Positions 38,185-44,168 of a DNA stretch of 44,168 nucleotides are shown here, piece by piece. The translations under genes and the position numbers were made by a program. Source of the stretch: Clostridia bacterium (GTDB taxonomy: Bacteria > Bacillota > Clostridia > Oscillospirales > Acutalibacteraceae); NCBI GenBank assembly GCA_017512465.1, contig JAFWGH010000155.1, positions 1-44,168 of the forward strand. The letters are read 5' to 3'. The notes under the pieces are model-generated. The model was not told where the DNA came from. It saw nothing but the letters and a program-made list of their open reading frames with translations, and made no database searches. Positions within the stretch are counted from its first letter, which is position 1; each line of letters starts with the position of its first letter.

Positions 38185-39852
38185 TTACCATTCGATTTGA
38201 ATTATTTCATCATCAAATGTTTCTATCCACATTTTTTCTGGCATATTATTACGTGAAAGGTAAATCTTTTTCCCGTCAAAAGGAACGTTTTCATCAAAAG
38301 TGTGTACTGCAAATGAAATCCGAGAGTTGTTGTTGCCATATTGACTATAGGTAGGACTTTCTTGGTCAAGTAACGGGATTACTTTATATTTTACGTTTTC
38401 ATCAAATTGAAAGATACAGTGTTTTACAGAATAAGGCAAATTATTAATTTTTCGGAATAATCTGTCAAAAGAATTATCTGTGACACCTATATACTCACCG
38501 TCCTTAATTGGTGTATCGGTGAGTTTGCACCCTCCAATTAAACAATAAATACAAATTATGGTATTATTACGAATCGATTCGATTGTTTTTATATCATTTA
38601 TAATATCTTTGTGAAAATGACTGTTTCTACAAAATGTTTTATAGTCAGATAGAACTTTGCAGGTTTTTTTGATACCGTCCTTTGATAGATACCAACCGTT
38701 TGTGCGATGACTAAGAAAATTAATAAGGTTGCCCATTTCCGTGGCAAAACATTCCCGGTTTTCATAGGTGAATTTTACTAATTTATTCTTTTTTTGGTAG
38801 TTAATATCACTCTTATTCTTTGGTTCTTTGCTGCACTTAATCCACAACTCATCATGCCCGTGACAATTGAGAGCAAGTTCAATAATTTTTTGTAAAAGAA
38901 GTTCAATACATTTAAAATATCCTGTGGCAACTGCAGAGTAATCAAAAAAAACTGCGTTTCCTTTTTTAAAAACATTAAATAGGTACTCCGAAGTGATAAA
39001 ACATTTTGCAAAGTCTTCATTACCATTAAGTGATAAGAAAAGCTTCTTATCAATAAAACGTTCTTTCAGCACTTGATAATCTTTTTGAGTAAAAGCATAG
39101 TTATTGTCTTCTTGCACTTCTTGTGTTTTTTGAAATTTCAAATCGCATAAAGACATTTTTGAAATATTTGTCAATGTGTCAATTTTAAAATCACATAAAA
39201 AAGCAGGTGATAAAGTATGTATACTATCAAAACCAATAATAGCATTTGCAATTTCAACAGCATTGGAAATTTCATTAAAAAAAATCTCATATGTTTCTTC
39301 ATTTAAATAAACTTTAAAAAAACTCTTTAAAAATCTATGAAAACATAATTTTGTTTCTTTCCTTTGAATACTTGCATTTTTTTCTGAATATCGAAAATTG
39401 GTGTTTTCAAAATCAAGGATTTCAATATGATTCAACTTATATTCTTTGATTATATCCTTTGCTTCTTTTTGACTTAAGCAACTATATCTAATTCCAATGC
39501 GTTCATGGTCTTCAATTACAAAATCTACTGGCAATAAGCGGTTTTTTAATGTCTTATTAAAATCCTTTAAACCATATTTACAGTTTTCTTCAAGTATGGA
39601 TGTACTATATCCTTTTTTGCACAACAGTTCACACAAAGCAGGAGTGATTAGATATTCTCTTAAATAGCCATCTATTAGTTTTTGAAAAAACAAATATTCA
39701 AAAAATTCAGGGTTGCCAAGTTTAAAGACAGGGAAGTCTGAATGAGGAAGTTCCTTTTCCGTACGTTTTCTTTTTTTCTCGTTTTTTATTTGAAGTAGAA
39801 AATTAGAGGTGTATTTTTCCATTATAGATTTTACTGTTTTATTATTAATCAT
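38185..39852 (-). CDS. Large protein of unknown function with HEPN-like Rx4H motif
   Basis: A 555-aa soluble protein in AT-rich DNA. No signal peptide or membrane helix. Residues about 105-150 (LPVDFVIEDHERIGIRYSCL, then KLNHIEILDFEN) have the strand pattern of a nuclease-like or degenerate PD-(D/E)xK fold; catalytic residues are not certain. Residues about 305-445 are helical: SAVATGYFKCIELLLQKII, then CRNSHFHKDIINDIKTIESI with R409-x4-H414, then IICIYCLIGG. RN-x3-H within paired helices is the ribonuclease motif of HEPN domains. The C-terminal 100 residues are beta-rich. AAAGGAG lies upstream of the ATG, and a terminator separates it from the 54-aa ORF. An anti-phage or toxin-like role is inference. 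Confidence 0.65.
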   Translation of the reverse strand: MINNKTVKSIMEKYTSNFLLQIKNEKKRKRTEKELPHSDFPVFKLGNPEFFEYLFFQKLIDGYLREYLITPALCELLCKKGYSTSILEENCKYGLKDFNKTLKNRLLPVDFVIEDHERIGIRYSCLSQKEAKDIIKEYKLNHIEILDFENTNFRYSEKNASIQRKETKLCFHRFLKSFFKVYLNEETYEIFFNEISNAVEIANAIIGFDSIHTLSPAFLCDFKIDTLTNISKMSLCDLKFQKTQEVQEDNNYAFTQKDYQVLKERFIDKKLFLSLNGNEDFAKCFITSEYLFNVFKKGNAVFFDYSAVATGYFKCIELLLQKIIELALNCHGHDELWIKCSKEPKNKSDINYQKKNKLVKFTYENRECFATEMGNLINFLSHRTNGWYLSKDGIKKTCKVLSDYKTFCRNSHFHKDIINDIKTIESIRNNTIICIYCLIGGCKLTDTPIKDGEYIGVTDNSFDRLFRKINNLPYSVKHCIFQFDENVKYKVIPLLDQESPTYSQYGNNNSRISFAVHTFDENVPFDGKKIYLSRNNMPEKMWIETFDDEIIQIEW

Positions 39853-39873
39853 GTGCTTTTTCTCCTTTAATTT

Positions 39874-39908
39874 AGAAAAAGGTGCGCAACCAGATGATTG
39901 CGCACCTT
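39874..39908 (-). terminator. Intrinsic terminator between the 54-aa ORF and the HEPN-like gene
   Basis: AAGGTGCGCAA pairs with TTGCGCACCTT across 8 bases, followed on the minus strand by TTTTTC. It lies just before the ribosome site of the 555-aa gene, so read-through or attenuation would set that gene's expression. Confidence 0.85.
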
Positions 39909-39918
39909 GATGTGAGAT

Positions 39919-40083
39919 TTAGTCGGAAATTGTTTTTATGCCGACAGTGCCAAGAACTTTAATCGAATCGTCGATGATTTCTTTTGCTTGTTCGGCATTC
40001 ATCTTATGAGATAAGATGATCCCGGCAGCACAGACACCAATTGCTGTGATTGATTTCCAGTCAATGATAACTGTGATATTCAT
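39919..40083 (-). CDS. 54-aa protein with hydrophobic segment
   Basis: Starts MNITVIIDWKSITAIGVCAA and continues GIILSHKMNAEQAKEIIDDS, ending in IKVLGTVGIKTISD. The N-terminal half is hydrophobic and could span a membrane once; the C-terminal half is an amphipathic helix. The ribosome site AAAGGAGG 8 bases before the ATG and a near-consensus promoter at 40152-40180 indicate strong expression. Immediately upstream of the HEPN-like gene. It could be a small antitoxin, toxin or sensor; no family recognised. Confidence 0.7.
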   Translation of the reverse strand: MNITVIIDWKSITAIGVCAAGIILSHKMNAEQAKEIIDDSIKVLGTVGIKTISD

Positions 40084-40151
40084 GTGCGTACCTCCTTTCT
40101 CGAGTAGGCTCGATTTTTAAATACGGTACGTCACTAAATCACATCAAAAAT

Positions 40152-40180
40152 ATTCTAGCATAATTCTTTTACAGTGTCAA
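40152..40180 (-). promoter_or_regulatory. Near-consensus sigma-A promoter
   Basis: On the minus strand TTGACA (40175-40180), 17-base spacer, TAGAAT (40152-40157). It drives the 54-aa ORF with a leader of about 60 bases that contains the small hairpin TCGAG-ccta-CTCGA (about 40099-40112). Confidence 0.85.
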
Positions 40181-40225
40181 TACATAGGGCTTTTAGGATT
40201 GTTGTTCTAAAGGCAAAATTCAAAT

Positions 40226-41110
40226 CTAATGCTCCGGTGAATAAACGGAAACGGATATTTCTTCATCATCGGGGTCAAAGTTGATGCTCACTTTATAGCC
40301 GGTTTCATTTTCTGCATTGTACATGGAATACTCGGTATAGTCATAGTTTTTGTCATCCTTTGTAAATCCCTGTTCTTTGCAGGCGTTTACATAGGTTTGA
40401 AAGTCTGTTTTAGCGGTGCCGTGCATAGTGAAGTGCAGGGCTGTATCGTTCTCGGTCACAAGTTCCACATATTCCGCTGTCGGTTTCGGAACCGCTTTTG
40501 CTAATGCGCTCTCGCTCCACTCAAAAGCCTTAACGGAACCGGAATCATCAGAATAACTTTTTTCCTTAAAGTCATAGTTTGTGGTGACAATATTACCGTC
40601 TTTAATGTAGGAAACAGTTGCTATATCGGGTTCAAACATTTCACAAACAGCTGCATCCCGTACATAGTAGGTGCCTGTGAAGTAGTAGCAGTGGATGTTT
40701 TTGCAGGTATCCCCGGATTTAACAACTTTATCACTTTTAAAGTGTATTTGCGGTTCATTCTCCTTGATTTTCTCAAACTCATTTTTTTCGAGAATGTCAA
40801 GTTTTTCAATAGAAGCAAAGAAAGCATCTGTCTGTTCTGGGGTACTATCTGCCTTGAGTGTCATACTTAGCGAAAATGCGGTGATTGTGTATTCGCTTGC
40901 GTTGGTCAAACTCATTAATGCAAACCTTTTTTCCTTGATAATACCGCTTGCAATTTCCCACTGTAAATCGGCAATGTTAATGCGCTTTTCTTCTTGTGCG
41001 GTGGTTACTTTTTTATCGCTATCCTGTTTGGTTTGTGTGCAGGCACAAAGACCTGCACACAAAGTGATGATGAGTGTTACAATGAGTAAACTGCTGATAT
41101 TTTTTTTCAT
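40226..41110 (-). CDS. Lipoprotein with two unknown-function domains (DUF5780/DUF6591-like)
   Basis: A 294-aa lipoprotein starting at MKKNISSLLIVTL (GAGAGG 8 bases upstream); a TTG two codons earlier is less likely. The lipobox is LCAC, cleaved before the second cysteine. The N-terminal domain (NIADLQWEIASGIIKEKRFA to YYFTGTYYVRDAAVCEMF) resembles DUF5780; the C-terminal domain (FQTYVNACKEQGFTKDD, then GYKVSINFDPDDEEISV) resembles DUF6591. Both are known from Firmicutes surface lipoproteins without proven function. It begins 2 bases after the Mor-type regulator stop, so the two form an operon. Confidence 0.75.
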   Translation of the reverse strand: MKKNISSLLIVTLIITLCAGLCACTQTKQDSDKKVTTAQEEKRINIADLQWEIASGIIKEKRFALMSLTNASEYTITAFSLSMTLKADSTPEQTDAFFASIEKLDILEKNEFEKIKENEPQIHFKSDKVVKSGDTCKNIHCYYFTGTYYVRDAAVCEMFEPDIATVSYIKDGNIVTTNYDFKEKSYSDDSGSVKAFEWSESALAKAVPKPTAEYVELVTENDTALHFTMHGTAKTDFQTYVNACKEQGFTKDDKNYDYTEYSMYNAENETGYKVSINFDPDDEEISVSVYSPEH

Positions 41111-41112
41111 TT

Positions 41113-41400
41113 TCAATTCCTCTCTTTCGTTTTTAAAATTGTTCTAATCCACTTTTCACTGTAGCCGAATTTCGAAGCAAGCTGCTTTACATTTGTGCCG
41201 TCATATTCACATATTATTTGTTCTTGTACAAATTCTTTTGTGAATAAGTTCACGGGAAAATTGATTTGCTGACCACGGTATGCGGCATGTATTTTTAATG
41301 CAGCATCAATACCGACTAATTCGGCAAGCTCACAATAGATGTGTGAAAGTTGATTGCTTTGAATTTCGTCCTGTGGCATTTCGGTAAAAACCTCTCTCAT
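41113..41400 (-). CDS. Mor transcription activator family protein
   Basis: A 95-aa protein starting at MREVFTEMPQDE, where AAAGGAG precedes the ATG; the frame runs further upstream without support. The Mor/C-type dimerisation part (LSHIYCELAELVGIDAALKI, then YRGQQINFPV) and HTH (IICEYDGTNVKQLASKFGYS then EKWIRTILK) are complete. The family was defined by Mor, the middle-gene activator of phage Mu, and is common in conjugative and phage elements of Firmicutes. It is followed by a lipoprotein gene and is divergent from 41628, with the palindrome at 41583-41607 between them. Confidence 0.85.
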   Translation of the reverse strand: MREVFTEMPQDEIQSNQLSHIYCELAELVGIDAALKIHAAYRGQQINFPVNLFTKEFVQEQIICEYDGTNVKQLASKFGYSEKWIRTILKTKERN

Positions 41401-41582
41401 AAGTACTCCTTTCATCATAATTGATTTTTTAATTGGAACTTTCAAGTAACGCAGTTCCACGGAACACTTCCTTGGACAAAGGATGTGGAAAAACGTATAC
41501 TCATAAAAGAGGTTGTAAATTTCGCGCAGAAAAAAAGCACCTGCATAAGCGGGTGCAGATATACGCAAAATTTACAAATCAT

Positions 41583-41607
41583 ATATTGAAACGTTTTGTT
41601 TCAATAT
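41583..41607. promoter_or_regulatory. Perfect 25-bp inverted repeat, candidate operator
   Basis: ATATTGAAAC and GTTTCAATAT flank GTTTT. It lies between the divergent Mor-type gene and the 72-aa gene, just upstream of the latter's ribosome site; a good candidate binding site for a dimeric regulator. Confidence 0.6.
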
Positions 41608-41627
41608 AAAAGAAAGGAGAGAGTGTT

Positions 41628-41846
41628 TTGGTAAAAATCAAAGTAAAAAGCATTTATCAAGCAGTCAAGTATCTGGAAATGGCTTATTTTGAAAAGCTTC
41701 CGTATGATTTGCAAATCGGCTTTGATGAGGTGAAAGATGAGAAGAAGGCGTATTATACCGTTGAAATCGGTACGGACGAAGAAACCTTTAAGGATTTGAC
41801 CGGTCGGCGCGGACTGTTCCGCCATGAAATTATTGAAACAGCTTAA
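41628..41846 (+). CDS. 72-aa protein of unknown function
   Basis: Starts at TTG with AAAGGAG about 8 bases upstream. It reads as a small charged alpha/beta protein (KSIYQAVKYLEMAYFEKLPY, then DEVKDEKKAYYTVEIGTDEE, then GRRGLFRHEIIE). No domain recognised. Similar small proteins occur in conjugative elements, but I cannot confirm a family. Its stop is overlapped by the hairpin AACGAG-ttttat-CTCGTT. Confidence 0.6.
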   Translation: MVKIKVKSIYQAVKYLEMAYFEKLPYDLQIGFDEVKDEKKAYYTVEIGTDEETFKDLTGRRGLFRHEIIETA

Positions 41847-41912
41847 CGAGTTTTATCTCGTTAAAAAATGCCATATGCTACATAGCCTTTGTGATTGAAA
41901 GGGTAAATCGTA

Positions 41913-41942
41913 TTAACTTATTATGAAATAAATCACTTCCAT
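41913..41942 (-). other. Nine-codon ORF with ideal ribosome site
   Basis: AAAGGAGG, a 9-base spacer, then ATG and MEVIYFIIS followed by TAA. The ribosome site is near perfect and the peptide hydrophobic. It could be a leader peptide, a very small membrane peptide or the relic of a decayed gene. Coding status uncertain. Confidence 0.3.
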
Positions 41943-41998
41943 GCAGCATCACCTCCTTTCACCCGATGTTGTTCGGAACCAATATGGCATTTTGAAGC

Positions 41999-42036
41999 AA
42001 GGCAGTGAGGTCACCCTCACTGCCTTGTGTTTTTTT
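41999..42036 (+). terminator. Intrinsic terminator
   Basis: AAGGCAGTGAGG pairs with CCTCACTGCCTT across four bases, followed by GTGTTTTTTT. It ends plus-strand transcription from the 72-aa gene. Confidence 0.85.
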
Positions 42037-42037
42037 A

Positions 42038-42166
42038 CTTGCAAGTTACCCTGTGTCACTTATAGAGTTGGACTTGCAAGTTCCCCTGTACCATTTGTAG
42101 AGTGTAGCAACGTGTGACAGCAAGCACAGGGCTTGTAAGTTGCCCCCTGTCACTTATATAGTGTGG
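42038..42166. repeat. Three degenerate ~35-bp repeats
   Basis: Units begin at 42038, 42073 and 42132 and share CTTGCAAGTT or CTTGTAAGTT, then CCCTG, then CACTTATAGAGT-like ends. The first two are adjacent, the third is offset by 24 extra bases. Non-coding, in front of the unknown operon. Confidence 0.6.
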
Positions 42167-42271
42167 GGATTGGAAGCCGCAAGGCGACCGCCGACCCGAT
42201 CACCCCCGCACTTTCGCTTTAGGGATGGAAAAAGGGAACAAAAGTAGCAAGCGACCGCTTGCGAATGTGTC

Positions 42272-42405
42272 ACCCCCTTTGCGGTGTAGATTAACGGACG
42301 ACACAACCGCCTTGATAACCTCACCCTTTGCGGTATAGGTTGTAAGCGGTCACGCTTGCGGTTGTGCCACCCTTTGTGGTGTGGGTTGTACCCCCTTTGC
42401 GGTTA
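42272..42405. repeat. Four degenerate repeats of CACCCTTTGCGGTGTAGGTT type
   Basis: Copies at 42272-42293, 42322-42344, 42368-42390 and 42391-42405, differing in a few bases. Between them lie G/C-rich AACCGC/GCGGTT-type inverted segments (for example AAGCGGTCACGCTTGCGGTT near 42345-42364). The first three are spaced by about 46-50 bases; the fourth abuts the third. No ORF. May be iterons, protein-binding sites or a structured leader RNA. Confidence 0.6.
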
Positions 42406-42515
42406 AAAGGCAGAGGGGATACTTTTTGAGTAATCTCTGTTGAGTTAATGCAAGCAAAAAAGGAGGTGAGTTTTTACTTGCTTGCAATTTTAATTATTAT
42501 TTGGAGGTGTTTTTA

Positions 42516-42881
42516 ATGATTCTTTACAAAAGTTTTGAAACGGCGAAAATGGTGGTAGAGGAGGCAACAAAACAGTTTGCGCCTTGTTGGGAATTGAGTG
42601 TTGACAAACTCTCCGCCTGTGAACAGTACTGTAGTGTGTTTGATTCGTTTTTAAAAGAAACGGATGCAAAAATGTTTTCTGTGTCTGTGGATGAAATTCA
42701 AATGACAGTTGCTTTGAGCAGTCGTTTCGAAAAAATAGAATTTGAGAGCAGTAAATCTTTCGTTCGTTTAACAGAGTGTGCGCTTAAAACCACTGTAGAG
42801 CCGTCAGAAGATGAGTGGGAAGTGACTTTCATTTTCTCTTCGCTTTGGAAAAAATCGGTATTTTGTCAGGGGGTGAATTGA
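42516..42881 (+). CDS. 121-aa protein of unknown function
   Basis: Starts at ATG with GGAGGTG 9 bases upstream; an earlier TTG overlaps the ribosome site. Soluble, mixed alpha/beta: ILYKSFETAKMVVEEATKQF, then SVDEIQMTVALSSRFEKIEF and a C-terminal strand EWEVTFIFSSLWKKSVF. No recognised motif. First gene of a tightly packed unit: its TGA overlaps the ATG of the next gene (TGATG). Confidence 0.65.
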   Translation: MILYKSFETAKMVVEEATKQFAPCWELSVDKLSACEQYCSVFDSFLKETDAKMFSVSVDEIQMTVALSSRFEKIEFESSKSFVRLTECALKTTVEPSEDEWEVTFIFSSLWKKSVFCQGVN

Positions 42882-43057
42882 TGAGCTGGAGCAAAACATT
42901 TGAAGATAATTTCGAAGATTCCACAGAACGCTTCGAGATTAGCGATTATTATCAAGAATTAATCAAACAAAATAATCAAGTAAAGGCTGTCCTGATTACA
43001 GGGCAGTCTTTTTGTTACGGCAATTCAAAAAATGTCAGTAAAGGAGAAACAAGATGA
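42881..43057 (+). CDS. 58-aa protein of unknown function
   Basis: Reads MSWSKTFEDNFEDSTERFEI, then SDYYQELIKQNNQVKAVLIT. CAGGGGG precedes the ATG. It overlaps both neighbours: TGATG with the upstream gene and ATGA with the downstream gene. A terminator-like hairpin (42983-43014) lies inside its coding region, so expression of the last gene may depend on translation of this one. No family recognised. Confidence 0.55.
   Translation: MSWSKTFEDNFEDSTERFEISDYYQELIKQNNQVKAVLITGQSFCYGNSKNVSKGETR
42983..43014 (+). terminator. Intragenic terminator-like hairpin
   Basis: AAGGCTGTCCTG pairs with CAGGGCAGTCTT (two G-T pairs), then TTTTTG. It sits within the 58-aa ORF, 40 bases before the next start. 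Confidence 0.6.
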
Positions 43058-43713
43058 GTTTTTTGGAAGGTTTGTTTGCTGCTGCACTTGGCAAGGCAAT
43101 CGTAGATTACAGGGAAGAAAACAAAAAAGCAAAGCAGTGGAATGATTTGTATGAGAAGCTTTTGGAATTGCAGGATGACATGTCGGCTTTTTTGGAAAGA
43201 ATGAATTTTCAAACTCCCTTAGTGGTTTTGGACCCCGATGTCATTGATGCGGGGGAAGCAGGTTTGTTGCAAGAAAAAATGCGTTTAAACCGCATAAAAG
43301 AAAAAATCATCGAATTTGTAAGCCTTGGCGGAAATGTTGAGAATATTGCAGATTATGAAGAAATTGATTTTTACCTCGAACAGATGAAAAAACTGATTCG
43401 ATTGGGAATACCGGAGGAACAAGATGACTGTTTGGGACTGTGTACGCCTATGTTTGATTTTTCCGTCATGATACCGTATTATTTTAAGCAGTATGATGAT
43501 GTTGTGGAGAGAGTAAATGCAGTAATCAGGTATTTGGCAGAGCAGGAAGATATCATTAACACCAAACTTGCTACAACCGCCGGGAAAGAATATAAAGAGT
43601 GGCAACAAACAAAAGAATACTTAATAAAGCTGCAAGCAGCTATTGAAAGAACGAGGAATACAACCTATGAGAATGATGAAGAACAAGATGAAGGAGATAG
43701 TTTAGAGACTTAA
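43054..43713 (+). CDS. 219-aa coiled-coil-rich protein of unknown function
   Basis: Starts within the stop of the previous gene (ATGA). The N-terminus MSFLEGLFAAALGKAIVDYR is weakly hydrophobic and could be a membrane-associating segment. The rest is mostly helical and acidic (AKQWNDLYEKLLELQDDMSA; KMRLNRIKEKIIEFVSLGG; KEWQQTKEYLIKLQAAIERT) with an acidic tail ending in EEQDEGDSLET. No catalytic motif. Third gene of the unknown unit, followed by a hairpin at 43722-43760. Confidence 0.65.
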   Translation: MSFLEGLFAAALGKAIVDYREENKKAKQWNDLYEKLLELQDDMSAFLERMNFQTPLVVLDPDVIDAGEAGLLQEKMRLNRIKEKIIEFVSLGGNVENIADYEEIDFYLEQMKKLIRLGIPEEQDDCLGLCTPMFDFSVMIPYYFKQYDDVVERVNAVIRYLAEQEDIINTKLATTAGKEYKEWQQTKEYLIKLQAAIERTRNTTYENDEEQDEGDSLET

Positions 43714-43721
43714 ATCGGTAA

Positions 43722-43760
43722 AATAAGAGTAGGTACTGACAGTGCCTACTCTTATTCGAG
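43722..43760 (+). terminator. Hairpin terminator after the unknown operon
   Basis: AATAAGAGTAGGTAC pairs with GTGCCTACTCTTATT (one G-T pair) across about five bases. The T run is short, so strength is uncertain. Confidence 0.65.
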
Positions 43761-43789
43761 TTGTAAGATTTGACAAATTGTTTTATAAT
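43761..43789 (+). promoter_or_regulatory. Sigma-A-type promoter
   Basis: TTGTAA (43761-43766), 17-base spacer, TATAAT (43784-43789), 28 bases before the partial gene at 43818. Confidence 0.65.
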
Positions 43790-43817
43790 ATACTAAAGCA
43801 TAAAATTGAGGTAAATC

Positions 43818-44168
43818 ATGAAAAGAATAGAAGAATACTTAAAAGAGAATAAGTTAACCTTGGTTTCGGTTTCCCGTGTGCGATTTGAGCATTTGCCGAA
43901 AACGATTTATGTTACCAACTATAGAGTGAAATTCTGTCCGATTTGTTCAAAGCCGTTAAATCGAAATTTTACCAATGCTTTAAAAATCAGTGAAGACGAG
44001 TGTGTAAAAATTAACGGGTGTTTTTGTAAAAACTGTGATGCTTTTTTTGGAACAGATTATTCATTATTGCATTACTTGGCAAACAATTCGTTTAACGACG
44101 ATATAACATTCAATAAAAAATACTATTTAGATAATTATGCACAGTATAGTAGAATCCTTAAAAAGAGC
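43818..44168 (+). CDS. Zinc-finger-like protein, partial (3' end outside window)
   Basis: 117 codons without a stop from ATG at 43818, with TTGAGGT upstream. The N-terminus KRIEEYLKENKLTLVSVSRV leads to cysteine pairs CPIC (about residue 44-47) and CFCKNC (about 74-79), spaced like a zinc ribbon. After it comes a tyrosine-rich stretch (KKYYLDNYAQYSRI). It has its own promoter, separate from the preceding unit. Family not recognised; part of the same accessory segment. Confidence 0.6.
   Translation, partial: MKRIEEYLKENKLTLVSVSRVRFEHLPKTIYVTNYRVKFCPICSKPLNRNFTNALKISEDECVKINGCFCKNCDAFFGTDYSLLHYLANNSFNDDITFNKKYYLDNYAQYSRILKKS

Noticed and set aside
42038-42405. Repeat tract as a CRISPR array
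   Set aside because: Repeats differ from one another, their spacing is irregular and two different families are present.

Overview
The window looks like a chromosomal segment of a spore-forming, anaerobic Bacillota (class Clostridia, probably a gut Oscillospirales/Ruminococcaceae-type organism). This is inferred from strong AGGAGG-type ribosome sites, sigma-A-like promoters, YabP and SpoVAD sporulation-family sequences, a dockerin module, LuxS, many small ABC/GNAT/XRE genes and thiol/di-iron peroxide defence. No taxonomic marker such as rRNA is present, so the assignment is loose.

Layout. 1-3.6 kb (minus strand): the N-terminal 1193 codons of a very large secreted beta-helix surface protein, running off the window. 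3.6-4.4 kb: repeat-rich non-coding DNA. 4.4-10.6 kb (minus): a membrane-anchored YabP-domain protein, a CASTOR/POLLUX-type ion channel protein, a putative ABC-transporter permease-like membrane protein (PF06541 type) and a Cache-HAMP-SpoIIE phosphatase. 10.9-12.3 kb (plus): a GPH-family sugar symporter, followed by a cluster of hairpins. 12.7-14.6 kb (minus): a compact peroxide-stress operon (OhrR-like MarR regulator, glutathione peroxidase, flavodoxin, ferritin-like protein). 14.7-18.2 kb (minus): a YhhN protein, then a translationally coupled pair made of a membrane-anchored protein and a secreted SGNH hydrolase with cohesin-like and dockerin modules.

18.5-26.9 kb holds an ABC exporter, a YitT protein, tRNA-Arg(CCG) followed by a 192-bp tandem repeat that copies the 3' end of the tRNA, an XRE/zinc-ribbon regulator, luxS, a flavodoxin, a VanX-like lipoprotein peptidase, and a macro-domain gene split by a 555-bp element with 25-bp terminal inverted repeats that resemble a tRNA T-arm and acceptor. 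26.9-37.1 kb: small membrane proteins, GNATs, an AbrB-type regulator with an ABC-2 exporter, a membrane-anchored carboxylesterase, a run of three acetyltransferases (CAT-like, Vat/XAT-like, GNAT) that looks like a xenobiotic-resistance operon, two paralogous 98-aa zinc-ribbon proteins, a TMEM175-type channel and a 45-aa ORF full of palindromes.

37.3-44.2 kb is visibly AT-richer and looks accessory: a truncated spoVAD, a 555-aa protein of unknown function with a HEPN-like Rx4H motif preceded by a 54-aa ORF on its own strong promoter, a lipoprotein behind a Mor-family regulator, a tract with two families of short degenerate repeats, and a plus-strand run of small unknown genes cut by the window edge. 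The best candidates for something undescribed are the HEPN-like gene with its small partner, the tRNA-end-derived repeats and insertion, and the repeat tract with the unknown operon at 42.0-43.8 kb.
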